Part shown: positions 51,325 to 61,686 of the stretch, one piece after another
How the letters are laid out: each line of letters starts with the position of its first letter
Position numbering within the stretch: position 1 is the stretch's first letter
NCBI GenBank assembly: GCA_900538705.1
Contig: UPZG01000001.1
Location: 186,001-250,000 of the forward strand
Direction of reading: 5' to 3'
Source: an uncultured Porphyromonadaceae bacterium
GTDB taxonomy: Bacteria > Bacteroidota > Bacteroidia > Bacteroidales > Barnesiellaceae_A
DNA: 64,000 nucleotides
Notes under the pieces: model-generated
The model's input: the letters and a program-made list of their open reading frames with translations, nothing else
Databases searched by the model: none
Told to the model about the DNA's origin: nothing
Position numbers and translations under genes: made by a program

Positions 51325-54300
51325 ATGTCTTCTACAACTGCTAAAGCGCGTATCAACTTCGCTTCAATAAAGAATCCGTTGCCCTATCCCGATTTCTTGG
51401 AAGTACAGTTAAAGTCTTTCAAAGACTTCTTGCAGTTAGATACACCCCAAGAAAAGCGCAAAAATGAGGGCTTATATAAGGTATTTTCCGAAAATTTCCC
51501 CATTGCTGATACAAGGAACAGTTTTGTCCTTGAATTCTTAGATTATTATATTGATCCGCCTCGGTATACTATCGAGGAGTGTCTTGAGCGTGGCCTTACG
51601 TATAGTGTACCGCTAAAAGCCAAGCTCAAACTCTATTGTACGGACCCCGACCATGAAGACTTTGCGCCTGTTATTCAAGACGTTTATTTAGGCCCTATCC
51701 CCTATATGACGGAGAAGGCAACGTTTGTCATCAATGGCGCCGAGCGTGTTGTTGTTTCGCAGTTGCACCGTTCGCCCGGCGTGTTCTTTGGCCAAAGTAC
51801 ACATGCCAATGGTACAAAGCTTTATTCGGCGCGTATCATCCCCTTCAAAGGCTCCTGGATTGAGTTTGCTACTGACATTAACAATGTCATGTATGCTTAT
51901 ATCGACCGCAAAAAGAAATTGCCCGTAACCACCCTTTTGCGTGCCATCGGTTTTGAGAGCGACCGCGATATTCTTGAAATATTCGGTTTGGCAGAGGAAA
52001 TGAAGGTTACTAAGACGAACCTTAAAAAGGCCATTGGCCGCAGAATGGCAGCGCGCGTACTCCGTACATGGGTAGAAGACTTCGTAGACGAAGATACCGG
52101 TGAGATTTCTTCTATCACTCGTAACGACGTAGTTATTGAACGTGAAACTGTCCTTGAGGAGTCTCACATACAACTTATCCTCGACAGTGGCGTACAAAGC
52201 ATCCTTCTTCACAAGGAAGATGCCAATACTTCTGATTATGCCATCATTTTCAATACTCTCCAAAAAGACTCCAGCAACTCTGAAAAAGAGGCTGTCGAAT
52301 ATATATATCACCAGTTGCGTAACGCCGACCCTGCCGACGAAGCAAGTGCCCGAGAGGTAATTACAAACCTTTTCTTCTCTGAAAAGAGATACGATTTGGG
52401 TGAGGTAGGGCGTTATCGCATCAATAAGAAACTCAATCTTTCTATCGACCCTAACATTAAGGTCCTTACGAAAGAAGATATTATAGAAATTATCAAGTAC
52501 CTCATCGAGCTTATCAACTCTAAAACTGATGTTGATGATATCGACCACCTCAGCAACCGTCGTGTGCGTACGGTGGGCGAACAACTCTACAACCAGTTTG
52601 GTGTAGGCTTGGCGCGTATGGCTCGTACTATACGTGAACGCATGAATGTGCGTGACAATGAGGTATTCACACCTATCGACCTTATCAACGCCAAGACAGT
52701 TTCGTCGGTCATCAACAGCTTCTTCGGCACGAATGCCTTGTCGCAGTTTATGGACCAGACAAACCCTCTTGCCGAGATGACACACAAACGTCGTATGTCG
52801 GCATTAGGTCCTGGCGGTTTGTCGCGTGAGCGCGCAGGCTTTGAGGTGCGAGACGTACACTATACTCACTATGGTCGTCTTTGTCCTATTGAGACACCTG
52901 AAGGTCCTAACATCGGTCTTATTTCATCGCTTTGCGTATATGCCAAGATAAATGACCTCGGCTTTATAGAGACTCCTTATCGTGTGGTAAAGGATGGTAA
53001 GGTAAACCTTAACAATGACGAAGTCGTTTACCTCACGGCCGAGGTGGAAGAGGGTCATGTCATTGCTCAAGGCAATGCTCCTCTTAATGACGATGGTACG
53101 TTTGTCAATAACCGTATCAAAGCTCGTCTTGATGCCGACTTCCCGTTGGCTACGCCCGACCAGGTGCAACTTATGGATGTGTCGCCTACGCAGATTGCAT
53201 CTATTGCCGCATCGCTTATCCCATTCCTTGAGCACGACGATGCTAACCGTGCGTTGATGGGTTCAAACATGATGCGTCAGGCAGTACCTTTGTTGCGCAG
53301 CGAGTCGCCTATTGTAGGTACCGGTCTTGAAAGCCAGCTTATCCGTGACTCTCGTACGCAAATTACAGCTGAAGGCGATGGCGTTATTGAGTATGTCGAT
53401 GCTACCACCATCCGCATTCGTTACGACCGCACTCCCGAAGAGGAGTTTGTTTCTTTTGAAGATGCTGTTAAGGAATACCATATTCCCAAGTTCCGCAAAA
53501 CAAACCAAAGTACTACTATCGACTTGCGTCCTATTTGTCACAAGGGACAACGTGTGACTCCGGGCGAAATCCTTACCGAAGGATATTCTACAGAGAACGG
53601 CGAGTTAGCACTCGGTCGTAACCTCAAAGTGGCATTCATGCCTTGGAAAGGTTACAACTACGAGGATGCTATCGTGCTCAACGAGCGCATGGTATGGGAA
53701 GATATTCTTACCTCGGTGCACGTCGATGAATATATACTTGAAGTGCGTGAGACAAAACGTGGTCTAGAGGAACTTACTTCTGATATTCCCAATGTGAGTG
53801 AAGATGCCACTAAAGACCTCGATGAAAACGGTGTTATCCGTGTAGGTGCCCGTGTAAATCCCGGCGATATCATGATAGGTAAGATTACGCCTAAGGGCGA
53901 GTCTGACCCTTCTCCCGAGGAGAAACTGCTTCGTGCTATCTTTGGTGACAAGGCCGGCGATGTGAAAGATGCTTCGCTTAAGGCAACTCCTTCGCTGAAG
54001 GGTGTTGTTATAGGCACGCACATCTTCTCTAAGGCCATGAAGAAGAAAAAATCGCGTCTCAGCGACAAAGCCAAGTTGCAACAACTCGAAGATGAGTTTG
54101 AGGTGAAGATGAATAAGCTTAAAGACGTCCTGATCGACAAGCTTATGACTCTGACTTCTGGTAAGACTTCGCAAGGCGTCAAAGACTTTTTGGGTGACGA
54201 CGTTGTACCCAAGGGTGCCAAATTTACACAAGCTACACTTGCAAAAATAGATTATACTAGTGTACAGGTGAGCAAGTGGACCTCTGATGCTGCTAAGAAC

Positions 54301-55137
54301 GACCTTATTCGTGCCACTATTATCAATTACTTACGTAAATATAAGGAACTCGATGCTGAATTGCGCCGTCGTAAATTCGACGAATCGGTAGGCGATGAGT
54401 TGCCTCAAGGTATTGTACAACTTGCCAAGGTTTATATTGCCAAGAAACGCAAAATCAGCGTAGGAGACAAGATGGCCGGTCGTCACGGTAACAAAGGTAT
54501 CGTGTCGCGGATTGTACGTCAGGAAGACATGCCTTTCCTTGCCGATGGTACTCCGGTAGATATAGTTCTTAACCCGCTGGGTGTGCCTTCACGTATGAAC
54601 CTCGGACAGATTTTTGAGACTGTTCTCGGTTGGGCAGGCCAAGTACTTGGCGAGAAATTTGCCACTCCTATTTTCGATGGAGCATCGCTCGACGACCTGA
54701 ACGAATGGACCGATAAAGCTGGCTTGCCCCGTTATGGTAAAACATACCTTTACGATGGTGGAACAGGTGAGCGCTTTGACCAACCTGCTACTGTGGGTGT
54801 CATATACATGCTTAAGCTCGGGCACATGGTAGAAGATAAGATGCACGCACGTTCTATAGGTCCGTACTCGCTTATAACGCAACAACCTCTTGGTGGTAAA
54901 GCTCAATTTGGTGGTCAGCGTTTTGGAGAGATGGAGGTATGGGCACTCGAGGCCTTTGGTGCTTCGCACGTGCTGCAAGAGATTCTTACCATCAAGAGTG
55001 ACGATGTTGTAGGTCGTTCTAAGGCTTATGAAGCTATTGTTAAGGGCGAGCCTATGCCTACACCGGGCATACCCGAGTCGCTCAATGTGCTTCTCCATGA
55101 GTTACGAGGTCTTGGACTGAGCATATCTCTGGATTAA
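51325..55137 (+). CDS. rpoB: RNA polymerase subunit beta
   Basis: This 1,270-aa subunit is read from ATG 51325 (MSSTTAKARINF). An upstream start at 51280 would put the attenuator T-run in the coding sequence and adds no homology. The rifampicin region is intact (FFGTNALSQFMDQTNPLAEM, then HKRRMSALGPGGLSRERAGF), with no obvious resistance change at the classical S/H positions. The C-terminal HARSIGPYSLITQQPLGGKA and EVWALEAFGASHVLQEI are canonical. Confidence 0.99.
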   Translation: MSSTTAKARINFASIKNPLPYPDFLEVQLKSFKDFLQLDTPQEKRKNEGLYKVFSENFPIADTRNSFVLEFLDYYIDPPRYTIEECLERGLTYSVPLKAKLKLYCTDPDHEDFAPVIQDVYLGPIPYMTEKATFVINGAERVVVSQLHRSPGVFFGQSTHANGTKLYSARIIPFKGSWIEFATDINNVMYAYIDRKKKLPVTTLLRAIGFESDRDILEIFGLAEEMKVTKTNLKKAIGRRMAARVLRTWVEDFVDEDTGEISSITRNDVVIERETVLEESHIQLILDSGVQSILLHKEDANTSDYAIIFNTLQKDSSNSEKEAVEYIYHQLRNADPADEASAREVITNLFFSEKRYDLGEVGRYRINKKLNLSIDPNIKVLTKEDIIEIIKYLIELINSKTDVDDIDHLSNRRVRTVGEQLYNQFGVGLARMARTIRERMNVRDNEVFTPIDLINAKTVSSVINSFFGTNALSQFMDQTNPLAEMTHKRRMSALGPGGLSRERAGFEVRDVHYTHYGRLCPIETPEGPNIGLISSLCVYAKINDLGFIETPYRVVKDGKVNLNNDEVVYLTAEVEEGHVIAQGNAPLNDDGTFVNNRIKARLDADFPLATPDQVQLMDVSPTQIASIAASLIPFLEHDDANRALMGSNMMRQAVPLLRSESPIVGTGLESQLIRDSRTQITAEGDGVIEYVDATTIRIRYDRTPEEEFVSFEDAVKEYHIPKFRKTNQSTTIDLRPICHKGQRVTPGEILTEGYSTENGELALGRNLKVAFMPWKGYNYEDAIVLNERMVWEDILTSVHVDEYILEVRETKRGLEELTSDIPNVSEDATKDLDENGVIRVGARVNPGDIMIGKITPKGESDPSPEEKLLRAIFGDKAGDVKDASLKATPSLKGVVIGTHIFSKAMKKKKSRLSDKAKLQQLEDEFEVKMNKLKDVLIDKLMTLTSGKTSQGVKDFLGDDVVPKGAKFTQATLAKIDYTSVQVSKWTSDAAKNDLIRATIINYLRKYKELDAELRRRKFDESVGDELPQGIVQLAKVYIAKKRKISVGDKMAGRHGNKGIVSRIVRQEDMPFLADGTPVDIVLNPLGVPSRMNLGQIFETVLGWAGQVLGEKFATPIFDGASLDDLNEWTDKAGLPRYGKTYLYDGGTGERFDQPATVGVIYMLKLGHMVEDKMHARSIGPYSLITQQPLGGKAQFGGQRFGEMEVWALEAFGASHVLQEILTIKSDDVVGRSKAYEAIVKGEPMPTPGIPESLNVLLHELRGLGLSISLD

Positions 55138-55148
55138 TACTATAAATT

Positions 55149-55181
55149 CTTCTCCGGCTCTGTTCCTCAGAGCGGGAGAAG
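55149..55181 (+). other. Hairpin in the rpoB-rpoC gap
   Basis: CTTCTCC pairs with GGAGAAG and inner GCTCTG with CAGAGC. It is not followed by a T-run, so it is likely an mRNA processing or stability element rather than a terminator. Confidence 0.5.
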
Positions 55182-55220
55182 ATTCATTAACCACAACAAC
55201 TCTTTATATACAAAGATAAT

Positions 55221-58200
55221 ATGGCTTTCAGAAGAGATAATAAAATAAAGAGTAACTTCTCGAAAATATCGATAGGTTTGGCTTCTCCCGAAGAGATTCT
55301 CGAAAATTCGAGCGGTGAAGTATTAAAACCCGAAACTATTAACTATCGTACCTATAAGCCCGAGCGCGACGGATTGTTCTGCGAGCGCATTTTCGGTCCT
55401 GTTAAGGATTACGAGTGTCATTGTGGTAAATACAAACGTATTCGCTACAAAGGTATCGTGTGCGATCGTTGCGGTGTGGAAGTTACCGAGAAGAAAGTTC
55501 GTCGCGAGCGTATGGGACACATACAGCTCGTTGTGCCTGTGGCACACATTTGGTATTTCCGTTCGTTGCCCAATAAGATAGGCTATCTCTTGGGTATGCC
55601 CAGCAAAAAACTCGATGCTGTTATATATTATGAGCGCTATGTCGTGATACAACCCGGTATCCAGACCGATTTGGCTACCTACGATCTTCTTTCAGAAGAA
55701 GAGTATCTCGACATCATGGATAAACTTCCGCGCGAGAATCAGATGCTCGACGATAGCGACCCCAATAAATTTATTGCAAAAATGGGTGCCGAGGCCATCT
55801 ATGACCTCTTGGCTCGTCTTGACCTCGATAGCCTTTCATACGAGTTGCGTCATCGTGCCAATACCGATGGCTCACAGCAACGTAAGACAGAAGCGCTCAA
55901 ACGCCTTCAGGTGGTAGAGGCTTTCCGTTCTTCTAAGGACCGGAACCGTCCCGAGTGGATGATATTGAAGGTTATTCCCGTAATTCCTCCCGAATTACGT
56001 CCTTTGGTACCCCTCGATGGCGGACGTTTTGCTACATCTGACCTTAACGACCTTTATCGTCGCGTCATCATACGTAATAATCGTTTGAAACGTCTTCTTG
56101 AGATAAAGGCTCCCGAGGTTATTCTCCGTAACGAGAAGCGTATGTTGCAAGAGGCTGTCGATTCGTTGCTCGACAACTCTCGCAAGTCGAGTGCCGTAAA
56201 GACCGAGGCTAATCGTCCGCTGAAGTCTTTGTCAGATAGCCTCAAAGGTAAGCAAGGCCGTTTCCGCCAGAATCTGTTGGGTAAACGTGTTGACTACTCG
56301 GCACGTTCGGTTATCGTTGTAGGTCCTGAGCTGAAGATGCATGAGTGCGGTCTTCCTAAAGATATGGCAGCAGAGCTTTACAAGCCGTTTATCATTCGTA
56401 AACTCATCGAGCGTGGTATTGTAAAGACTGTGAAGTCGGCTAAGAAAATTGTCGATCGTAAAGGCCCTGAAGTATGGGACATCCTCGAGCATGTGATGCG
56501 TGGACATCCGGTACTTCTCAACCGTGCCCCTACATTGCACCGCTTGGGTATTCAAGCATTCCAACCTAAGATGATTGAGGGTAAAGCTATTCAATTGCAC
56601 CCTCTGGCATGTACCGCATTCAATGCCGACTTCGATGGTGACCAAATGGCCGTACACTTGCCACTTGGCAACGAAGCTATCCTGGAGGCTCAGTTGCTCA
56701 TGTTAGGTTCGCATAATATTCTTAACCCTGCAAATGGTGCCCCTATTACCGTGCCTTCGCAAGACATGGTACTTGGTTTGTATTATATCACTAAGCTTCG
56801 TCCGGGTACAAAAGGCGAAGGCTTGAAATTCTACGGGCCCGAGGAGGCAGAGATTGCATATAATGAAGGAAAGGTAGACTTGCACGCTCCGGTATCGGTT
56901 ATTGTTAAAGATATTGACGCTGATGGTAATCCTATCGAACACATGGTAGAGAATACCTCGGTAGGTCGTGTGTTGGTTAACCAATATGTTCCCGATGAAA
57001 TAGGTTATGTCAACGAAATCCTGTCGAAGAAATCGTTGCGTAACATCATCAGCAAGGTTATTAAGGTTTGTGGTGTGACACGTTCGGCCCAATTCCTCGA
57101 TGACATCAAGAACCTGGGATACTATATGGCATTCAAGGGCGGTTTGTCGTTCAACTTGGGCGACGTTATTATCCCGCCAGAGAAAGAAATGCTTGTTAAG
57201 GAAGGCTATGCTGAGGTAGAGCAGATTATGGCTAACTATAGCATGGGTTTCATTACCAATAACGAGCGTTACAACCAGATTATCGATACATGGACTCACG
57301 TCAACTCCAACCTATCGAACATCCTCATGAAGCAGCTCTCAGAAGACAACCAAGGCTTCAACTCTGTATTCATGATGCTCGACTCTGGAGCTCGTGGTTC
57401 TAAAGACCAGATTCGTCAGCTCTCCGGTATGCGTGGTCTGATGGCCAAGCCTCAGAAAGCTGGTGCTGAAGGTGGTCAAATCATTGAGAACCCTATTTTG
57501 GCAAACTTCAAAGAAGGTTTGTCGGTGCTCGAGTACTTCATCTCTACTCACGGTGCCCGTAAAGGTCTTGCCGATACCGCATTGAAGACAGCCGACGCCG
57601 GTTACCTGACTCGTCGTCTGGTCGATGTAGCACACGATGTGATTATCACTGAAGAGGATTGCGGTACGTTGCGTGGCTTGGTTTGCACCGAGATAAAAGA
57701 CAACGAGAACGTAGTAGCTACTCTCAGTGAACGCATATTGGGACGTGTTTCTGTACACGATGTGCAACATCCTATCACCGGCGAAATTTTGGTACATGCT
57801 GGGGAAGAGATTACCGAGGCAATAGCCCAAAAGATAGAAGAATCGCCCATAGAACGTGTAGAGATACGTTCGGTGCTCACCTGCGAGTCGAAGAAAGGCG
57901 TGTGTGCCAAATGTTATGGCCGCAACCTTGCCAATAACCGCATGGTACAGAAGGGTGAGGCTGTGGGCGTGATAGCTGCTCAGTCTATCGGTGAGCCTGG
58001 TACACAGCTTACATTGCGTACGTTCCACGTCGGTGGTGTAGCATCAAATATTGCAGCCGTATCTAACGTAACATCGCGTTACGACGGTATCCTCGAAATT
58101 GAGGAGCTTCGTACGGTCGACTATATAGGTGACGATGGTAGCAAGCAGATGATTGTTGTAGGTCGTTTGGCCGAAATGCGTATCGTCGATCCTAATACCA

Positions 58201-59489
58201 AGATGGTGCTTACTGCAGCCAATATACCTTATGGTTCGAAACTTTTCTTCAACAACGGCGATGCCGTAAAGAAAGGCGACATAATATGCGAATGGGACCC
58301 CTTCAACGCCGTTATCATTTCAGAGGCTACTGGTAAGGTTGTTTTTGAAAATGTAGAAGAAGGTGTTACATACCGTGTAGAAAGTGACGAGACGACCGGT
58401 CTGCGCGAGAAAATTATCATTGAGTCGAAAGACCGTACCCGCGTGCCGGCTGCTACTGTGGTAGATGAAAACGGCGAGGTATTACGTACATATTCGCTCC
58501 CTGTAGGTGCTCACTTGATGATAGAAGAGGGATATAAACTCCGTGCCGGTGAGGTATTCGTCAAAATACCTCGTGCACAAGGTAAGGCAGGTGATATCAC
58601 CGGTGGTCTGCCTCGTGTTACAGAGCTCTTTGAGGCTCGTAATCCCTCTAATCCCGCTATTGTTTCGGAGATTGACGGTGAGATTCACTTCGGAAAGATA
58701 AAACGTGGTAATCGTGAAATATCGGTTGAGTCGAAGACTGGTGAGGTGAAGAAATATCTTGTTCCTCTCTCGAAGCAAATATTGGTACAAGAGAACGACT
58801 ATGTTCGTGCCGGAACGCCCCTCTCCGATGGTGCTATCACGCCTGCCGATATTTTGGCCATCAAAGGTCCTACGGCTGTGCAAGAGTATATCGTCAATGA
58901 GGTACAAGATGTGTACCGTATGCAAGGTGTGAAAATCAATGATAAGCACTTTGAGGTTATTGTGCGTCAGATGATGCGCAAGGTCAACATCCTCGACCCG
59001 GGCGATACTCGCTTCCTTGAGCAACAAGTAGTAGACAAGCGCGAGTTTATGGACGAGAATGATCGTATTTGGGGTAAGAAAGTCGTTACTGATCCCGGTG
59101 ACTCTCAAAACCTGAAGGCAGGTCAGATTGTGACGGCTCGTCGTCTCCGCGACGAAAACTCATCGTTGAAACGTCGCGACCTTCGTCCTGTAGAAGTACG
59201 TGATGCTATTCCTGCAACCTCAGAACAGATTCTGCAAGGTATCACACGTGCTGCTCTGCAAACTTCGAGCTTCATGTCGGCTGCATCGTTCCAGGAGACT
59301 ACCAAAGTACTTAACGAGGCAGCTATCCTTGGTAAGACCGACTATTTGGAGGGTATGAAAGAGAACGTTATTTGCGGACACCTCATCCCTGCCGGTACCG
59401 GCTTGCGCGAGTATGACAAACTTATCGTTGGCTCGAAAGAAGACTTTGAGCGCAGTATGGCCAATCGCAAAACTGTAACAGATTTCTGA
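55221..59489 (+). CDS. rpoC: RNA polymerase subunit beta'
   Basis: This 1,422-aa catalytic subunit has the N-terminal zinc module CHCGKYKRIRYKGIVCDRCG and the Mg-binding NADFDGDQMAVHLP (near residue 470). The bridge helix, trigger-loop region and a second zinc site (LTCESKKGVCAKCYGRNLAN) are present. The C-terminus (ITRAALQTSSFMSAASFQET) is complete. It is 84 bp after rpoB and followed by a strong terminator. Confidence 0.99.
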   Translation: MAFRRDNKIKSNFSKISIGLASPEEILENSSGEVLKPETINYRTYKPERDGLFCERIFGPVKDYECHCGKYKRIRYKGIVCDRCGVEVTEKKVRRERMGHIQLVVPVAHIWYFRSLPNKIGYLLGMPSKKLDAVIYYERYVVIQPGIQTDLATYDLLSEEEYLDIMDKLPRENQMLDDSDPNKFIAKMGAEAIYDLLARLDLDSLSYELRHRANTDGSQQRKTEALKRLQVVEAFRSSKDRNRPEWMILKVIPVIPPELRPLVPLDGGRFATSDLNDLYRRVIIRNNRLKRLLEIKAPEVILRNEKRMLQEAVDSLLDNSRKSSAVKTEANRPLKSLSDSLKGKQGRFRQNLLGKRVDYSARSVIVVGPELKMHECGLPKDMAAELYKPFIIRKLIERGIVKTVKSAKKIVDRKGPEVWDILEHVMRGHPVLLNRAPTLHRLGIQAFQPKMIEGKAIQLHPLACTAFNADFDGDQMAVHLPLGNEAILEAQLLMLGSHNILNPANGAPITVPSQDMVLGLYYITKLRPGTKGEGLKFYGPEEAEIAYNEGKVDLHAPVSVIVKDIDADGNPIEHMVENTSVGRVLVNQYVPDEIGYVNEILSKKSLRNIISKVIKVCGVTRSAQFLDDIKNLGYYMAFKGGLSFNLGDVIIPPEKEMLVKEGYAEVEQIMANYSMGFITNNERYNQIIDTWTHVNSNLSNILMKQLSEDNQGFNSVFMMLDSGARGSKDQIRQLSGMRGLMAKPQKAGAEGGQIIENPILANFKEGLSVLEYFISTHGARKGLADTALKTADAGYLTRRLVDVAHDVIITEEDCGTLRGLVCTEIKDNENVVATLSERILGRVSVHDVQHPITGEILVHAGEEITEAIAQKIEESPIERVEIRSVLTCESKKGVCAKCYGRNLANNRMVQKGEAVGVIAAQSIGEPGTQLTLRTFHVGGVASNIAAVSNVTSRYDGILEIEELRTVDYIGDDGSKQMIVVGRLAEMRIVDPNTKMVLTAANIPYGSKLFFNNGDAVKKGDIICEWDPFNAVIISEATGKVVFENVEEGVTYRVESDETTGLREKIIIESKDRTRVPAATVVDENGEVLRTYSLPVGAHLMIEEGYKLRAGEVFVKIPRAQGKAGDITGGLPRVTELFEARNPSNPAIVSEIDGEIHFGKIKRGNREISVESKTGEVKKYLVPLSKQILVQENDYVRAGTPLSDGAITPADILAIKGPTAVQEYIVNEVQDVYRMQGVKINDKHFEVIVRQMMRKVNILDPGDTRFLEQQVVDKREFMDENDRIWGKKVVTDPGDSQNLKAGQIVTARRLRDENSSLKRRDLRPVEVRDAIPATSEQILQGITRAALQTSSFMSAASFQETTKVLNEAAILGKTDYLEGMKENVICGHLIPAGTGLREYDKLIVGSKEDFERSMANRKTVTDF

Positions 59490-59530
59490 TTGTAGCTACA
59501 TAAGTAGTTCACAAGCATACACAAACTGGG

Positions 59531-59570
59531 CAAAGGGCTGTGTCGAATAAATTTCCGGCACAGCCCTTTG
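59531..59570 (+). terminator. Terminator after rpoC
   Basis: A 12-bp stem CAAAGGGCTGTG/CACAGCCCTTTG encloses a 16-base loop, 42 bp past the rpoC stop, followed by TGG rather than a long T-run. It marks the end of the rpl-rpo transcript. Confidence 0.7.
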
Positions 59571-59621
59571 TGGTATGTAGAGTGTATTAGATTTATCCTT
59601 TAAACAATATGGTAAAAAGGG

Positions 59622-59650
59622 TTGTTCTTCTGCCTATTTTCGTATCTTTG
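59622..59650 (+). promoter_or_regulatory. Promoter of the fumarase gene
   Basis: TTG (59622-59624) and an exact TATCTTTG (59643-59650) lie 18 bases apart, a consensus-like Bacteroidota promoter 45 bp from the start codon. Confidence 0.65.
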
Positions 59651-59694
59651 CACTACAAAAAGATTGTTTGTAACCTTAATAATTCAATGCTGTT

Positions 59695-61347
59695 ATGGCA
59701 ACAAAACCTTTTAAGTATCAACCCCTTTTTCCGATGGTAACACCTGATGACACAGAGTATTACCTCCTTACGAAAGATTACGTCTCTGTAACCGAATGCA
59801 ACGGTAAGGAGATGCTTGTTGTTGAGCCCGAGGCCTTAACGCGCCTTGCCAATGCTGCTATGCGCGACGTCTCGTTCTTGTTGCGCCGTAAGCACAACGA
59901 GATGGTGGCTAAAATCTTGCACGATCCCGAGGCCAGTGAGAACGATAAATTTGTAGCGCTTACCATGTTGCGCAATGCCGAAGTGGCAAGTAAGGGCGTG
60001 TTGCCTTTCTGTCAGGATACGGGTACTGCTATCGTTATGGGCAAAAAGGGTCAACAAGTATGGACCGGCGGCGGTGATGAGGAGGCTCTTTCACTGGGCG
60101 TTTATAAAACTTATACTGAAGAAAATCTTCGTTATTCCCAAAATGCACCGCTCGATATGTATCGCGAGGTGAATACCGGTTGCAACCTGCCGGCACAAAT
60201 CGATTTGTTCGCCGTAGACGGTATGGAGTATAATTTCCTTTTTATGGCCAAAGGTGGTGGCTCTGCCAACAAAACATACCTTTATCAGGAAACAAAGGCT
60301 CTTATCAATCCCAAAACATTGGTACCCTTCCTTGTTGAGAAAATGAAGACTTTGGGTACGGCTGCTTGTCCGCCCTATCATATTGCCTTTGTTATTGGTG
60401 GTACATCGGCCGAGATGAATCTGAAAACGGTTAAGTTGGCTTCAGCTAAATATTATGACCGTTTGCCTACCGAAGGCAACGAGTGGGGACAGGCTTTCCG
60501 CGACATAGAACTCGAGAAAGAGGTGTTGGCAGCAGCTCAAGCTTCGGGCTTTGGCGCACAATTTGGTGGCAAATATTTTGCTCACGATATTCGCATTATC
60601 CGCTTGCCCCGTCACGGAGCTTCTTGTCCTGTAGGTATGGGTGTATCTTGCTCGGCCGACCGCAATATCAAGGCTAAAATTAACAAAGATGGTCTTTGGA
60701 TAGAACGCCTTGACGACCAACCCGGTACTCTTATTCCTGAAGAGCTTCGCCAAGCCGGTGAGGGTAATGCTGTAAAGATAGACCTTAACCGTCCTATGCC
60801 AGAGATTCTTGCCGAACTTGCAAAATATCCGGTAGCTACGCGACTCTCTCTTAATGGTACAATTATCGTTGGTCGCGATATTGCCCATGCCAAAATAAAA
60901 GAGCGTCTTGATGCCGGCGAACCTATGCCTGAGTATCTTAAGAATCATCCTATTTATTATGCCGGTCCGGCAAAGACTCCGGCAGGAATGCCGTCGGGTT
61001 CGTTCGGGCCTACGACTGCCGGGCGTATGGACCCCTATGTCGACTTGTTCCAGTCGAAGGGTGGCTCTATGGTAATGATCGCCAAAGGTAACCGTAGCCA
61101 GCAAGTTACCGATGCTTGCAAGAAGCATGGAGGTTTCTATTTGGGTAGCATAGGTGGCCCTGCTGCAATTTTGGCACAAAATAGTATCAAGAAAGTAGAG
61201 TGTCTCGAATATCCTGAATTGGGAATGGAAGCTATTTGGAAAATAGAAGTACAAGATTTCCCCGCCTTTATTTTAGTAGATAACAAAGGAAACGATTTCT
61301 TCAAGCAACTTAAACCTGTTTGTCCGCTCAATACTCCGTCGAAATAA
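59695..61347 (+). CDS. fum: Fumarate hydratase, class I
   Basis: This 550-aa, oxygen-sensitive [4Fe-4S] enzyme interconverts fumarate and malate, serving the reductive branch that makes succinate in anaerobic Bacteroidota. The N-terminal alpha domain has LPFCQDTGTAIVMGKKGQ and the C-terminal beta domain SGSFGPTTAGRMDPYVDLFQ and SIGGPAAILAQNSIKKVEC. Single-chain alpha-beta fusion and length match FumA/FumB. It is transcribed alone. Confidence 0.95.
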   Translation: MATKPFKYQPLFPMVTPDDTEYYLLTKDYVSVTECNGKEMLVVEPEALTRLANAAMRDVSFLLRRKHNEMVAKILHDPEASENDKFVALTMLRNAEVASKGVLPFCQDTGTAIVMGKKGQQVWTGGGDEEALSLGVYKTYTEENLRYSQNAPLDMYREVNTGCNLPAQIDLFAVDGMEYNFLFMAKGGGSANKTYLYQETKALINPKTLVPFLVEKMKTLGTAACPPYHIAFVIGGTSAEMNLKTVKLASAKYYDRLPTEGNEWGQAFRDIELEKEVLAAAQASGFGAQFGGKYFAHDIRIIRLPRHGASCPVGMGVSCSADRNIKAKINKDGLWIERLDDQPGTLIPEELRQAGEGNAVKIDLNRPMPEILAELAKYPVATRLSLNGTIIVGRDIAHAKIKERLDAGEPMPEYLKNHPIYYAGPAKTPAGMPSGSFGPTTAGRMDPYVDLFQSKGGSMVMIAKGNRSQQVTDACKKHGGFYLGSIGGPAAILAQNSIKKVECLEYPELGMEAIWKIEVQDFPAFILVDNKGNDFFKQLKPVCPLNTPSK

Positions 61348-61409
61348 CTTCTCAGAAAGAGAGAATATTATTGGCAGATTATAGGAAAGAGGAATAGACT
61401 ATATTATTG

Positions 61410-61435
61410 CAGAGCCGCGGAATTCCGCGGCTCTG
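61410..61435 (+). terminator. Palindromic terminator after fumarase
   Basis: CAGAGCCGCGGAA and its exact reverse complement form a 26-bp perfect palindrome followed by TTGTTTG. It is an intrinsic terminator 62 bp past the stop. Confidence 0.8.
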
Positions 61436-61638
61436 TTGTTTGAATGAGGGAGATATAGATATATGAGTCGTAACATGAAAGCATAGGCTCTGTTGCATGA
61501 TTCCAGCGGTTTGTATAGTCAATATCGCGGGTTGATGGCCGCCATGTTGCATTGTTTTGGTATTGTGGCTGTTGGGTGAGGGCGTATTTTTGTTGAACGA
61601 GCTGACGATAAATATATATATTTTCCGTAAGTTTGTTG

Positions 61639-61646
61639 TACATTTG
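61639..61646 (+). promoter_or_regulatory. -7 element of the bifunctional-nuclease gene
   Basis: TACATTTG matches TAnnTTTG exactly. TTTTCC lies 18 bases upstream as a weak -33. An earlier TTG in-frame start overlaps this site and so is not the translation start. Confidence 0.5.
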
Positions 61647-61686
61647 CGTGATAAAAACTTGCAAGGTGGAAGAGACGAAGATAAAG

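Larger units (their letters stand above)
61348..61686. other. 339-bp gap with terminator and promoter, no gene
   Basis: It holds the fumarase terminator (61410-61435) and the promoter of the downstream gene (61639-61646). Small open frames in the gap have no coding character. The middle (61440-61630) shows nothing recognisable. Confidence 0.6.

Noticed and set aside
51688..52785. Antisense open frame of 365 codons within rpoB
   Set aside because: It overlaps a certain rpoB on the opposite strand; the length reflects codon usage of the sense gene and the translated sequence has no recognisable family.
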